A DNA stretch of 64,000 nucleotides from Gemmatimonadaceae bacterium (GTDB taxonomy: Bacteria > Gemmatimonadota > Gemmatimonadetes > Gemmatimonadales > Gemmatimonadaceae), in assembly GCA_025934775.1 (NCBI GenBank), contig JAICWO010000007.1:1-64000 (forward strand). The letters run 5' to 3'. Positions 1 to 8,101 of the stretch are shown here, one piece after another. The notes below the pieces were generated by a model. That model had not been told where the DNA came from, searched no databases, and saw only the letters and a list, made by a program, of their open reading frames with translations. The translations under genes were made by a program, and so were the position numbers. How positions within the stretch are numbered: the first letter of the stretch is position 1; the number at the start of each line of letters is the position of its first letter.

Positions 1-134
1 GCCCCAAGATGAATTCTCCCGGGTGTTCAACACCCCTGAAGGGCCGTCGGAGACGACGACGTCGATAGGCCGCCCGTGGACGCGGAGCAATCCGTTCCAA
101 GCGCAGCGGTCCTAATCGCCCGTGCGGCTTGACT
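1..134 (+). rRNA. rrl: 23S ribosomal RNA, 3' end (partial)
   Basis: The first 134 bases align by eye with the 3' end of bacterial 23S rRNA: a stretch like CCCCAAGATGAATTCTCCC, then GACGACGACGTCGATAGGCC, then a CCTAATCGCCCGTGCGGCTTG end that corresponds to the E. coli terminus. The 5' part lies outside the window. The exact 3' processing point is estimated from where similarity to the E. coli end stops. A 5S gene follows about 145 bases downstream, giving the usual 23S-5S order. Confidence 0.93.
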
Positions 135-236
135 ACTCCCAAGTGGCTTCCATTTGGTTAGTCAGCAACACTGCAAGCAGAGCAGCACGATCTTTACTGC
201 AGTTCGTCATGAACCGATCTACCACAATTTCCGTTG

Positions 237-263
237 TCGCTCACTCGCTCCGCGAGTGAGCGA
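237..263 (+). other. Perfect 12-bp hairpin in the 23S-5S spacer
   Basis: TCGCTCACTCGC at 237-248 is followed by a three-base loop and its exact reverse complement at 252-263. It lies 14 bases upstream of the 5S gene and would fold in the rRNA precursor. No U-run follows, so it is unlikely to be a terminator. An RNase III-type processing stem for separating 23S from 5S is a plausible role but is inferred. Confidence 0.7.
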
Positions 264-277
264 ACCTTGTTTGAAAT

Positions 278-396
278 CGCTGGCGACTAGAGCGTAGGGG
301 CCACACTCGTTCCCATTCCGAACACGATCGTTAAGCCCTACAGCGCCGATGGTACTCCGGTCGCGAGACCGCGGGAGAGTAGGCCGTCGCCGGCAC
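278..396 (+). rRNA. rrf: 5S ribosomal RNA
   Basis: The terminal stem is visible: GCTGGCGAC at 279-287 pairs with GTCGCCGGC at 386-394. The interior has the conserved 5S features CCATTCCGAACACG and the GCGCCGATGGTACT loop, and GGGAGAGTAGG near the 3' end. Length is about 118 bases, normal for 5S rRNA. It follows 23S on the same strand and is closed by a terminator hairpin. Confidence 0.95.
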
Positions 397-404
397 CTCA
401 TTCG

Positions 405-440
405 AACGCCCCAGCCATGCCGGCTGGGGTGTTCGTGTTT
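405..440 (+). terminator. Rho-independent terminator of the rRNA operon
   Basis: The stem AACGCCCCAGCC (405-416) pairs with GGCTGGGGTGTT (422-433), including one G-T pair, around a five-base loop, followed by a short T-rich tail. It sits between the 5S gene and era and most likely ends the rRNA transcript. Confidence 0.8.
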
Positions 441-458
441 CATACCTAGATTTCCCGA

Positions 459-1343
459 ATGCCACGCGCTGGAATCGTCACCGTCGCCGGAAAGCCGAAC
501 GCCGGAAAATCCACGCTGCTCAACCGCATCGTCGGTGAGAAGCTGAGCATCGTCAGTCCCAAACCACAGTCCACGCGCGACCGCGTCGTCGGCATCCGCA
601 CCGCGGATGACGTGCAGATGATCGTCCTCGACACGCCTGGACTCCTCAATCCTCGGTACCCGCTCCAAGCGGCGATGCGCGGCACCGCGCTCACCGCGCT
701 CATGGACGCCGACGTCGTGCTCTATGTGGTGGATGCATCGGAAGACCGCGCGCCGGCGCCGCTCGACGAAGTCGCACAGCTCGAGCAGCCGCTGCGCGCG
801 CCCGTCGTGCTCGCGCTCAACAAGCTCGACGCGCTGCACGAGGCCGATCGCCGCGCGCTCCACGAGCGCTATCCCGATGCGGCGCTGATCTCCGCCGCGA
901 ATGGACGCGGCGTCGACGAGCTCCTCGCGCGGCTGGCCGGCATGCTTCCCGAATCACCGTTCCTCTATCCCGACGACGAGATCAGCACGCAGACGGTGCG
1001 CTTCTTCACCGCCGAGCTGATTCGCGAGACCGCGCTCGAGCAGCTCGAGGACGAGGTCCCGTACAGCATCGCGTGCGAGATCGAGGAGTTTCGGGAATCC
1101 GGGTCGCCTGTGTACATTCGAGCGGTGCTGCACGTGGAGCGGGACAGCCAGAAGAGAATACTCATCGGCGCCGGCGGCCGGCGCGTGCGCGCGATCGGCC
1201 AGGCCGCGCGGCGAAAGATCGAAGCCCTCGTGGGCGCCGCCGTTTACCTCGACCTGTGGGTGAAAGTCCTACCGAACTGGCGGCGAAATGCCGCAGCGCT
1301 CAACCGACTCGGCTACACGCTCCCGGAGGATCGATCGAGATGA
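459..1343 (+). CDS. era: GTPase Era
   Basis: Era is an essential GTPase that binds the 3' end of 16S rRNA and assists 30S subunit maturation. The 294-residue product has normal family length. Walker A GKPNAGKS lies at 11-18, the switch motif STRDR at 38-42, DTPG at 58-61 and NKLD at 121-124. A C-terminal KH domain follows, with its GxxG loop in IGAGGRRVRAIG around 236-247. The ATG lies 19 bases after the rRNA terminator tail. The stop overlaps the next start by 4 bases (ATGA). Being directly downstream of rRNA suits its ribosomal role. Confidence 0.97.
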   Translation: MPRAGIVTVAGKPNAGKSTLLNRIVGEKLSIVSPKPQSTRDRVVGIRTADDVQMIVLDTPGLLNPRYPLQAAMRGTALTALMDADVVLYVVDASEDRAPAPLDEVAQLEQPLRAPVVLALNKLDALHEADRRALHERYPDAALISAANGRGVDELLARLAGMLPESPFLYPDDEISTQTVRFFTAELIRETALEQLEDEVPYSIACEIEEFRESGSPVYIRAVLHVERDSQKRILIGAGGRRVRAIGQAARRKIEALVGAAVYLDLWVKVLPNWRRNAAALNRLGYTLPEDRSR

Positions 1344-1507
1344 CCGTGTCTCCACAGCTCCTCGCGATTCTGGTCTGCCCCAAGTGCAAGGGCGAGCTCG
1401 AGTATCGCGAGTCGGAGTCGTCGCTCGTGTGCCACGCGTGCCGGCTTCGATACGAGATTCGTGATGGGATTCCCATTATGCTGATCGATGAGGCCAAGCC
1501 GCTCTAA
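1340..1507 (+). CDS. Trm112/YcaR-like small zinc-ribbon protein
   Basis: This 55-residue protein has the Trm112/UPF0434 pattern: an LLAILVCPKCKGEL opening, a second CHAC pair, and a C-terminal YEIRDGIPIMLIDEA. CPKC and CHAC could bind one zinc. Eukaryotic and archaeal Trm112 activates methyltransferases; the bacterial role is not established. The start is fixed by a 4-base overlap with era, and the gene overlaps the next one by 20 bases. It is too short for many gene callers but is well supported by the motif. Confidence 0.9.
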   Translation: MTVSPQLLAILVCPKCKGELEYRESESSLVCHACRLRYEIRDGIPIMLIDEAKPL

Positions 1508-2480
1508 GGCGATTCGTTGGGCGGTGGTCGCGACCGCGCTGCTCCTGGCGCGGCGCTCGGCATTCGCGCAATCGGGGCCACCGGTGGAAGGGGCGCCGGA
1601 GCTCATTCTTCCAATCGGCGCTCGTGCCATCGGCATGGGCGAGGCCGCGGTCGCCTCGGCGATTGGCGCCGATGCGCTCTGGTGGAACCCGGCCCTGATC
1701 GCGCGTGGGCCGCGCGAGGTGGCGCTTGCCGCGTCGAGCAACAACCCCGCGCTCGATACCGACATCGGCGCGAGCGTGATCGTGCCAGTGCCGCGCGTCG
1801 GCGCGTTTGCCGTCTTGCTTCGCTACCAAAACCAGGGCGAGCAGGAGGCGGCTTCCTCGGAGGGCGGTCCGACACAGACTGGCACGTTCCTCGTCACGTC
1901 GACGCTCGCGGCCCTGACCTTCGCGGCTCCGTTTGGAAACCGCATCGCGATCGGCACGACATATAAGTTCTTGAATGCCGATCACGCGAGCTGCACCGGC
2001 CAGTGCGGCCAAACCGGGGCGCAGCCGCAGACGACCGCGCTCGATTTCGGCGGGCAGTACATCGTGCGAAAGGACACGTCGATCGTGCTGGGCGCCGTAT
2101 TGCGGAATGCCGGACTGCGCCTGCAGGTGAACGACGCGCCGCAAGCCGACCCCGTGCCGACGCGCTTCGAGGCGGGCGTGCTCGTGACGCCCAGGATCTC
2201 GCAGCTCCCGCCGGAAGCGCGTCTCCACGTCGCGGCGGACGTCATCACGCGTGTGAACACGAGCGGCGGTCCGGGATACCGGCTCGGCGCGGAAGCGTCG
2301 TGGCGCGAACGATTTTACCTGCGCGGGGGCTACCTCGTGTACGGCCCTGACGGAGCGAGCGGCCCATCATTCGGCGTCGGCTTTTCCACCGGCAAACTGC
2401 AGATCGACTTCGCGCAAACGTCGAACAACGCGGGCTCGGGCTCGCCGCCAAGCTATCTCACGTTGCGGTATCTGTTCTGA
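1488..2480 (+). CDS. PorV/PorQ-family outer-membrane beta-barrel protein
   Basis: The 330-residue product begins with a signal peptide (hydrophobic stretch 11-20, likely cleavage after SAFA near residue 27). Then comes the PorV/PorQ/UPF0164 signature: a GARAIGMGEAAVA stretch, ADALWWNPALIA, and alternating beta strands up to the terminal YLTLRYLF. A final phenylalanine is typical of outer-membrane barrels. In Bacteroidota, PorV belongs to the type IX secretion system, but no other component of that system is seen here, so the function is open. It overlaps the zinc-ribbon gene by 20 bases and the next gene by 1 base. Confidence 0.75.
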   Translation: MRPSRSKAIRWAVVATALLLARRSAFAQSGPPVEGAPELILPIGARAIGMGEAAVASAIGADALWWNPALIARGPREVALAASSNNPALDTDIGASVIVPVPRVGAFAVLLRYQNQGEQEAASSEGGPTQTGTFLVTSTLAALTFAAPFGNRIAIGTTYKFLNADHASCTGQCGQTGAQPQTTALDFGGQYIVRKDTSIVLGAVLRNAGLRLQVNDAPQADPVPTRFEAGVLVTPRISQLPPEARLHVAADVITRVNTSGGPGYRLGAEASWRERFYLRGGYLVYGPDGASGPSFGVGFSTGKLQIDFAQTSNNAGSGSPPSYLTLRYLF

Positions 2481-3271
2481 TGCGTGTTTGGCTCGCGCTA
2501 GCGCTGACGGGTCTCATGGGTACATCGGCCGAAGCGCAAAGCACGGCGGGGCTGCGCGCCGGCGTCGCGGCACCGGCTGTTCGCGACGCCGAGCAGAACG
2601 GAGACTGTTTGGTGGCGAACGAGCCGTTCGGATTCCACATCTCCGGGAGAGTGCTCCCGTACGCGCCGCTGGCGTCGGCTGTGCTCCCGGGCGCGGGCCA
2701 GGCCATGCTCGGCAACAATCGCGGGATCGCATACGCCGCCGTCGAGCTGCTCACGTGGGTGCAGTACTTCCAGGACCGGCGAGATCAGGCGACGCAGGAG
2801 CGGGCATTCAAGGACATCGCCGCGCACGTGGCGCGGGCGCACTTCTCGAGCAATCCGCCTGATGGGCCCTGGGCGTATTACGAACAGATGCGCGACTTTG
2901 CCGAAAGCGGCGTGTACAGCAAGAGCACGGCTGGCGTCATTCCCGAGACCGATCTGTCGACGTACAACGGCTTCGAGTGGGACGTGCTCAAGCGCGCGCA
3001 CCCGGACTCGCTCGAGGCGCTCGCGCTATACGAGCAGATCGCGATTCATCCCGACTTTCAGTGGTCGTGGCGCAACGCCGGGCTGCAGTGGGACTTGTTC
3101 AAGCGCACGACCGGACTTCGGAATGACGCGAACCGCCGGCGGAATCGCGACCTGGAGATCGTGCTGGCGAATCACTTTCTCAGCATGATCGACGCGTTCA
3201 CGACTTTTCGGCTGCGCGCGGAGCCCACCGCCGACGGAGGCGCTTCGTTGGGCGTAAATTTCCACTGGTGA
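2480..3271 (+). CDS. Secreted/envelope protein resembling DUF5683
   Basis: The 263-residue product has a signal peptide with cleavage expected after AEA at 17-19. A PLASAVLPGAGQAMLGN segment near 62-78, with a following hydrophobic helix, resembles the PxxPGxGQ motif of DUF5683-type membrane proteins. The rest is polar and tryptophan-rich with no recognised domain. It is translationally coupled to the PorV-like gene through TGATG, suggesting a shared envelope role. Family assignment rests on one motif and is tentative. Confidence 0.6.
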   Translation: MRVWLALALTGLMGTSAEAQSTAGLRAGVAAPAVRDAEQNGDCLVANEPFGFHISGRVLPYAPLASAVLPGAGQAMLGNNRGIAYAAVELLTWVQYFQDRRDQATQERAFKDIAAHVARAHFSSNPPDGPWAYYEQMRDFAESGVYSKSTAGVIPETDLSTYNGFEWDVLKRAHPDSLEALALYEQIAIHPDFQWSWRNAGLQWDLFKRTTGLRNDANRRRNRDLEIVLANHFLSMIDAFTTFRLRAEPTADGGASLGVNFHW

Positions 3272-3321
3272 TCGACATCACATTCGCGCCCGGAGTCGCC
3301 AACATGCGGTCCCATCGTGGT

Positions 3322-3350
3322 TTGACTTCATTTCGGGCCATCCGTATCTT
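3322..3350 (+). promoter_or_regulatory. Sigma-70-type promoter for the GGDEF gene
   Basis: TTGACT (3322-3327) and TATCTT (3345-3350) are separated by exactly 17 bases. Transcription would start near 3357, about 22 bases before the GTG start at 3379. The site lies in a 107-base intergenic gap, one of the few breaks in this dense run of genes. Confidence 0.65.
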
Positions 3351-3378
3351 GCCGCGATACCGCTGAGCCCCGTCGAGA

Positions 3379-4374
3379 GTGGCTACAACTAGCGCGATCA
3401 TCTTTTCGCCGGACGACGTCGCTCCCCCTGACGTCGTGCAACGATGGCTGGCGTCGCTCGGCGTCCCGGTCGTTGCCGTGCGCGATCAGGAAACGCTCAT
3501 GAACATGGCGCTCCGCAGCCGGCCGCGCGTGGTCTTCTTCGACGGGCGGAGCTGCGCCGACCAGATTCATGCGGCGCTGCGTCGGCTCAAGAGCGATTCA
3601 TACACGGGTGTCGTTCCGGCTGCGGTCCTCTCGGCGGACGACGCGGCGTCGTTCGACGAAGGTTTTCGCGCCGGCGCCGACGAAGTGGTGCGCGCCCGAC
3701 AGGACGACAGCGAAGTCAGGATCCGGCTCGACGCGCTCCTCCGGCGGTCGGACCGCGATCTCTACGTGCATCCCTCCACGCGTCTGCCGGGCGCGGTGGA
3801 GATCGAGGCGGAGATCTCGCGGCGGCTCGCACTGGACGTGCTCTTCGCCACGTGCTACGCCGACCTGGATCACTTCAAGGAATTCAACGACCGATACTCG
3901 TATTACGAGGGCGATCGCGTCATTCGCATACTGGCGCAGATCCTCCACGACGTGGTGAAAGGCATGGCGCACGACGAGGGCTTCGTGGGCCACATCGGCG
4001 GCGATGATTTCATTTTCATCATTCCGATGGACGACGTGAGCGAAATATGCGGCGAGATCGTGTCGATCTTCGACACGCTGATCCCATATCAGTACTCCGA
4101 GCAGGATCGCCGCGCCGGCTACTTTTTTGGAAAGGATCGCCGCGGCCAGCTTCACCGAGTACCATTGATGACCGTGTCGATCGGGGTCGTGACCAATGAG
4201 CGCCGGCATTTCACACATGCCGCGCAGGTCAGCGCGCTCGCCACTGAAATGAAGAGCTATGCGAAGACGCTGCCTGGATCGGTGTTCTCGATTGACCGGC
4301 GCACGGATGCGCCGATCGAGGAAGCGGTCGCCGCGTCGCCGCGGAGTTCCGCGACCGTGAGGGAGAGCCAGTGA
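3379..4374 (+). CDS. Response-regulator-like protein with a divergent GGDEF domain (GGDDF)
   Basis: The 331-residue product has an N-terminal REC-like fold: acidic pair DD at 12-13, possible phospho-acceptor D55 in VVFFDG, S/T-type position in VLSA. The usual conserved lysine appears to be missing (GADEVVRAR). From about 135 a GGDEF-type domain follows, with TRLPGA, DLDHFKEFND at 162-171 and GHIGGDDF at 204-211. Diguanylate cyclases normally have GG(D/E)EF, preceded by arginine in RYGGDEF. Here the glutamate is aspartate, the arginine is histidine, and no RxxD inhibitory site is evident. It may be a weak cyclase or a c-di-GMP/GTP sensor. The GTG start follows a good promoter. Confidence 0.82.
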   Translation: MATTSAIIFSPDDVAPPDVVQRWLASLGVPVVAVRDQETLMNMALRSRPRVVFFDGRSCADQIHAALRRLKSDSYTGVVPAAVLSADDAASFDEGFRAGADEVVRARQDDSEVRIRLDALLRRSDRDLYVHPSTRLPGAVEIEAEISRRLALDVLFATCYADLDHFKEFNDRYSYYEGDRVIRILAQILHDVVKGMAHDEGFVGHIGGDDFIFIIPMDDVSEICGEIVSIFDTLIPYQYSEQDRRAGYFFGKDRRGQLHRVPLMTVSIGVVTNERRHFTHAAQVSALATEMKSYAKTLPGSVFSIDRRTDAPIEEAVAASPRSSATVRESQ

Positions 4375-5327
4375 ACGTTTCTTGTCCGGAGTGTCGTTCG
4401 GTGTTCCGCGTCGACCCTGTAAAGGTGCCGGCGACGGGCGTGCGAGCGCGCTGCTCGGTGTGCGGCGGTGTGATGACTGTCGGCGCCGGAAGCTCGATCG
4501 AAGAGGAATTCGCGCCCGTGGGGTCGTCGGCGCCGGTTGCGGCGCATGCGGCAGCGGCGCCCGCGCCGCCCCCGCCGTCTGTTGTACTTGCGGCACCCGC
4601 GGTACCGCCTCCGGCGTCCGCACCAAGCCGACCCGCGCCAAGCGTAGCACCGGGCATCGCACCGAGCATCGCGCCAACTATCGCGCAGAGCGTCGCGCCG
4701 GCGAATGCGCCGAGTGCGGCGCCGACTCCCGCGCGCGCCGCGACACCGCCGGCGCGCCCGGTCATGTTCCCTCCGCGGCCCGCAGCCACGCCTTCGGCAC
4801 CAATCGCACGTCCAGCAGGGTCGACGCCCGGCATCGCCAGGCCGGCGCAAACTCCTCCGCGTTCGGGCGCGATGGGAACGCGTCCAACGGCGCCCCCGAT
4901 GCCGGCGATACCGCCGCGTCCAGCGGTACCGCCGCCGATGGCGCGCCCAACTCCGGCCGCACCGCCGCCTCCGCCGCGCCCATCGCTGCAGATGCCGACG
5001 CCCGCGGCGCCGGCGCAGCGTCCGTCGGTTTCCGCGGCCGCGAGCGGCGCGCCGATGCGTACGCCGATCAACCCATTTCTCGCGAACGATCCCAACGCCA
5101 AGGCGCGGCGCCTCGCGCGCGCGCTCATCTCCGATCTCGTCACGTACTTTCCGCAGCGACGGGACGAAGGTCTGCGCGACGGCACGCTCCGCGAGCTCTT
5201 TCGCGAAGAGATCAAGAAGAGCTACGAGGAGTATGTCGATCAGATCGGGAAGGAGTTCGCCGAGTCGACGACCCATTTCCAGGAAGCGCTCAACGACATC
5301 CTCGCCGGCGGCCAGCCGCTCTTCTAG
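4371..5327 (+). CDS. MJ0042-type zinc-ribbon protein with long Pro/Ala linker
   Basis: Residues 1-35 form an MJ0042-family zinc ribbon, with CPEC at 5-8 and CSVC at 28-31. A very long proline/alanine-rich, repeat-like linker runs from roughly 50 to 225. A conserved-looking helical domain of about 80 residues closes the protein (NPFLANDPNAKARRLARALI, then charged helices). Such proteins occur in Myxococcota and related phyla, often with unknown function. The GTG start overlaps the preceding stop (GTGA), so it is coupled to the GGDEF gene. The low-complexity part explains the very GC-rich sequence and many spurious overlapping frames. Confidence 0.78.
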   Translation: MNVSCPECRSVFRVDPVKVPATGVRARCSVCGGVMTVGAGSSIEEEFAPVGSSAPVAAHAAAAPAPPPPSVVLAAPAVPPPASAPSRPAPSVAPGIAPSIAPTIAQSVAPANAPSAAPTPARAATPPARPVMFPPRPAATPSAPIARPAGSTPGIARPAQTPPRSGAMGTRPTAPPMPAIPPRPAVPPPMARPTPAAPPPPPRPSLQMPTPAAPAQRPSVSAAASGAPMRTPINPFLANDPNAKARRLARALISDLVTYFPQRRDEGLRDGTLRELFREEIKKSYEEYVDQIGKEFAESTTHFQEALNDILAGGQPLF

Positions 5328-5405
5328 AGCGCGCCCGCGCCGCGCGTCGGGGTACACGATCTCGGCTTCGCGCGCTATGTTAGACAAGCGTCGAGAGGTT
5401 CAACC

Positions 5406-5439
5406 ACGAGCCGTCCGCCCATGCCGCGGGACGGCTCGT
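5406..5439 (+). other. 11-bp hairpin upstream of prfB
   Basis: ACGAGCCGTCC (5406-5416) and GGACGGCTCGT (5429-5439) form a perfect stem with a 12-base loop. It ends 18 bases before the prfB ATG, just upstream of the GGAGAGG ribosome-binding site. There is no U-run, so termination is unlikely. It could be a leader structure that affects prfB translation or stabilises the mRNA. Confidence 0.6.
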
Positions 5440-5457
5440 CTCATACCGGAGAGGCAC

Positions 5458-6574
5458 ATGGCAGAGAGCGAGCGCGCGCGACAGCTCAGGCAATACGCCG
5501 AGCGGCTTGCGGAGCTGCGGAGGTATCTTTGACCTGGATGCCAAGCGCGACACACTGAGGCGGCTCGAGGAACGCATGTCGGCGCCGGGCTTCTGGAACG
5601 ATCAGCAGTCGGCGCAGAACGTCGTGCAGGAAGTGAAGACCGTGCGCTCGTGGGTCGAGCCGTTCGACGCCATCAACGGGCGCGTGGAGAGCTCGCGCGA
5701 GCTCGAGGAGATGCTCGCCGCCGAACCCGATGACGATCTCTCCGCCGAGATCGATCGCGAGGTCGAGACGCTCGGCCGCGATCTCGAAGCGTTCCGGCTT
5801 CGTTCGCTGCTCGCCGGCCCTGACGATTTCCGCGACGCGCAGCTCGAGATCAGCGCCGGCGCCGGCGGCACCGAAGCACAGGACTGGGCAGCGATGCTCA
5901 TGCGCATGTACACGCGGTGGGCAGAGCGGAAGGGCTACACCGTCGACATTCTCGATCTGAGCGACGGCGAAGAAGCGGGCATCAAGGGCGCCGTGCTCGA
6001 GATCAAGGGGATGTACGCGTACGGCTTCCTGAAGGCGGAAACGGGCGTGCATCGGCTCGTACGCATCTCGCCGTTCGATGCGCAGGCGCGCAGACACACG
6101 AGCTTCGCGTCGGTGTTCGTCTATCCCGTCGTGGACGAGGAGATCAACATCGACATCCGCGACGAAGACATCAAAATGGACGTCTTCCGCGCGTCGGGTG
6201 CGGGGGGCCAGCACGTCAACAAGACGAGCTCCGCGGTGCGACTGACGCACATTCCAACGGGCATTGTCGTCGCGTCGCAGCAGGAGCGCTCGCAGTACAA
6301 GAACCGCGGCGTCGCGATGAAGATGCTGAAGAACCGGCTCTATCAACTCGAGGCGGAGAAGCAAGCCAAGAAGAAGGCCGAGCTCGACGCAACCAAGAGT
6401 GACGTGAGCTTCGGCAACCAGATCCGCAGCTACGTGTTCCAGCCGTACACCATGGTGAACGACCATCGAACGGAGCTCAAGATTCCCGACGTACAGCGCG
6501 TGATGGACGGCGACATCGATCCGTTCATCGAGGCGTACCTCAAGAACGGCACGGCCGGGAGTGTCGCGGCGTGA
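5458..6574 (+). CDS. prfB: Peptide chain release factor 2 (programmed +1 frameshift)
   Basis: RF2 recognises UGA/UAA and releases the peptide. The reading frame is split: ATG 5458 to an in-frame TGA at 5530-5532, then continuing +1 from GAC at 5531 to 6574. The joined product has 24+347 residues, normal RF2 length. The catalytic loop SGAGGQHVNKTSSAVRL and the stop-reading RISPFDAQARRHTS (SPF tripeptide) are present. A GGAGAGG ribosome-binding site precedes the ATG. The gene ends in a 4-base overlap with lysS, as often seen for prfB-lysS. Confidence 0.96.
5521..5533 (+). promoter_or_regulatory. prfB +1 programmed frameshift site
   Basis: The sequence AGG TAT CTT TGA C matches the known RF2 autoregulatory slippery site: a Shine-Dalgarno-like CGGAGG immediately upstream, CTT in the P site, and UGA followed by C. 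Low RF2 lets the ribosome pause at UGA and slip to GAC. The SD-like element is shorter than E. coli AGGGGG, but its position is the same. Confidence 0.93.
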
Positions 6575-8094
6575 GCGACGACCTGAACTTCGTTCAGCGC
6601 GCGCGACGCGAGAAGCTCGACGCGCTCGCCGCGCGCGGCATCCAGCCGTTCGCGTACAGCTTCGATCGCACGCATACTCTCGCCGAGGCGCACGGCCTCC
6701 AGCCCGAGGGTCAGAGCGAGGAAGGGCACGTGGTGCGCGTCGCCGGCCGCATCGTCGCCTGGCGTGCGCACGGCAAGACGACCTTCGCGCACATTGCGGA
6801 CGACACCGGCAAGCTGCAGCTCTATTTCAAGAAGGATCTTCTTGGCGATCAGGCATACGCCGATCTCGATCTCTATGACATCGGCGACGTGATCGGCGTC
6901 GCGGGACCGTTGTTCCGCACGCGGACGGGCGAAGTGACGGTGCGGGCCGTCGAGTCGCACATGCTCGCGAAATCGCTCCGTCCGCTGCCGTTCGGCAAGG
7001 AAGAAACGGTGGACGGCGTGACGGTCCGGCATTCAGGATTCTCTGATCCCGAGCAGCGGTACCGCCAGCGCTACGCGGATCTCGCCGTGCATCCCGAAGT
7101 GCGCGCGCTCTTCCGCGCGCGCTCCACCATGACGACGGAGATTCGCCGCGGTCTCGAGGATCTCGGGTATCTCGAGGTTGAGACGCCGGTGCTCCAGCCG
7201 CAATACGGCGGCGCGCTCGCGCGTCCGTTCATGACGCATCACAACGCGCTCGACATGCCGTTGTTCCTGCGCATCGCCGATGAGCTGTACCTCAAGCGAC
7301 TGATCGTCGGCGGGTTCGACCGCGTGTACGAGATCGGGCACGACTTCCGGAACGAGGGGATCGACCGGACGCACAATCCCGAGTTCACGATGCTCGAATT
7401 CTATGAGGCGTACGCGGATTACACCGTCATGATGGAGCGTGTGGAGTCGCTCGTCGTGCGCGCCGCCCACGCGGTGCGGAGCGTCTGGTCGCCGCCCACC
7501 GCGCACGGCGCGGTAGAACACGGGACCGACGGCGTCCCCGACTTCACGCCGCCCTTCCCGCGAATTCAGTGGGTGCCGTCGCTGAACGCGGCGCTCGGCG
7601 CGGATTCCATGGCGCTCGATGACGCGGCGTTGCGCGAGCGCGCGAAGCGGATCGGCGTCGAGAAGGTGGAGACGCTGAGCCGGCCCAAGCTGCTCGACGA
7701 AATGTTTCAGGCGCTCGTCGAGTCCACGCTCGAGACGCCGACGTTCGTCGTCGACTATCCGGTCGAGCTGTCGCCGCTCGCCAAGCCGAAGCGCGGCAAT
7801 CCCGCGCTGACGGAGCGCTTCGAGCTCTTCGCGCGCGGGCGCGAGCTGGCGAACGCGTTCAGCGAATTGAACGATCCGATCGACCAGCGCCGCCGCTTCG
7901 AGGGACAGGCGCGGCTTCGCGCCGCCGGCGACGAAGAAGCGTCGGGTGTAGATGAAGATTATCTGCGCGCGATGGAGTATGGCATGCCGCCGATGGGCGG
8001 GGTGGGGATCGGCCTGGACCGGCTGTTCATGTACCTCACGAACACGGCAAATATTCGCGATGTGATACTATTTCCCACGCTGCGGCCGGAGTGA
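6571..8094 (+). CDS. lysS: Lysyl-tRNA synthetase (class II)
   Basis: The enzyme charges tRNA-Lys. The product has 507 residues. An N-terminal OB-fold anticodon-binding domain spans about 50-150. The class II core follows, with motif 2 in [20 protein letters not shown] and motif 3 in [15 protein letters not shown] near the C-terminus. A segment around 315-340 ([19 protein letters not shown]) looks like a small insertion compared with the usual fold. The GTG start overlaps the prfB stop (GTGA), giving a prfB-lysS pair. Confidence 0.97.
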   Translation: MSDDLNFVQRARREKLDALAARGIQPFAYSFDRTHTLAEAHGLQPEGQSEEGHVVRVAGRIVAWRAHGKTTFAHIADDTGKLQLYFKKDLLGDQAYADLDLYDIGDVIGVAGPLFRTRTGEVTVRAVESHMLAKSLRPLPFGKEETVDGVTVRHSGFSDPEQRYRQRYADLAVHPEVRALFRARSTMTTEIRRGLEDLGYLEVETPVLQPQYGGALARPFMTHHNALDMPLFLRIADELYLKRLIVGGFDRVYEIGHDFRNEGIDRTHNPEFTMLEFYEAYADYTVMMERVESLVVRAAHAVRSVWSPPTAHGAVEHGTDGVPDFTPPFPRIQWVPSLNAALGADSMALDDAALRERAKRIGVEKVETLSRPKLLDEMFQALVESTLETPTFVVDYPVELSPLAKPKRGNPALTERFELFARGRELANAFSELNDPIDQRRRFEGQARLRAAGDEEASGVDEDYLRAMEYGMPPMGGVGIGLDRLFMYLTNTANIRDVILFPTLRPE

Positions 8095-8101
8095 GCGGGC
8101 G

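Noticed and set aside
186-200. A boxA-like TCTTTA in the 23S-5S spacer
   Set aside because: The match is short and boxA elements are normally in the leader or the 16S-23S spacer, so chance is likely.
4229-5387. Gly/Ala-rich and Arg-rich frames opposite the zinc-ribbon gene
   Set aside because: They mirror the Pro/Ala linker of the real gene. The plus-strand gene has the zinc-ribbon motif and the overlap with its neighbour.
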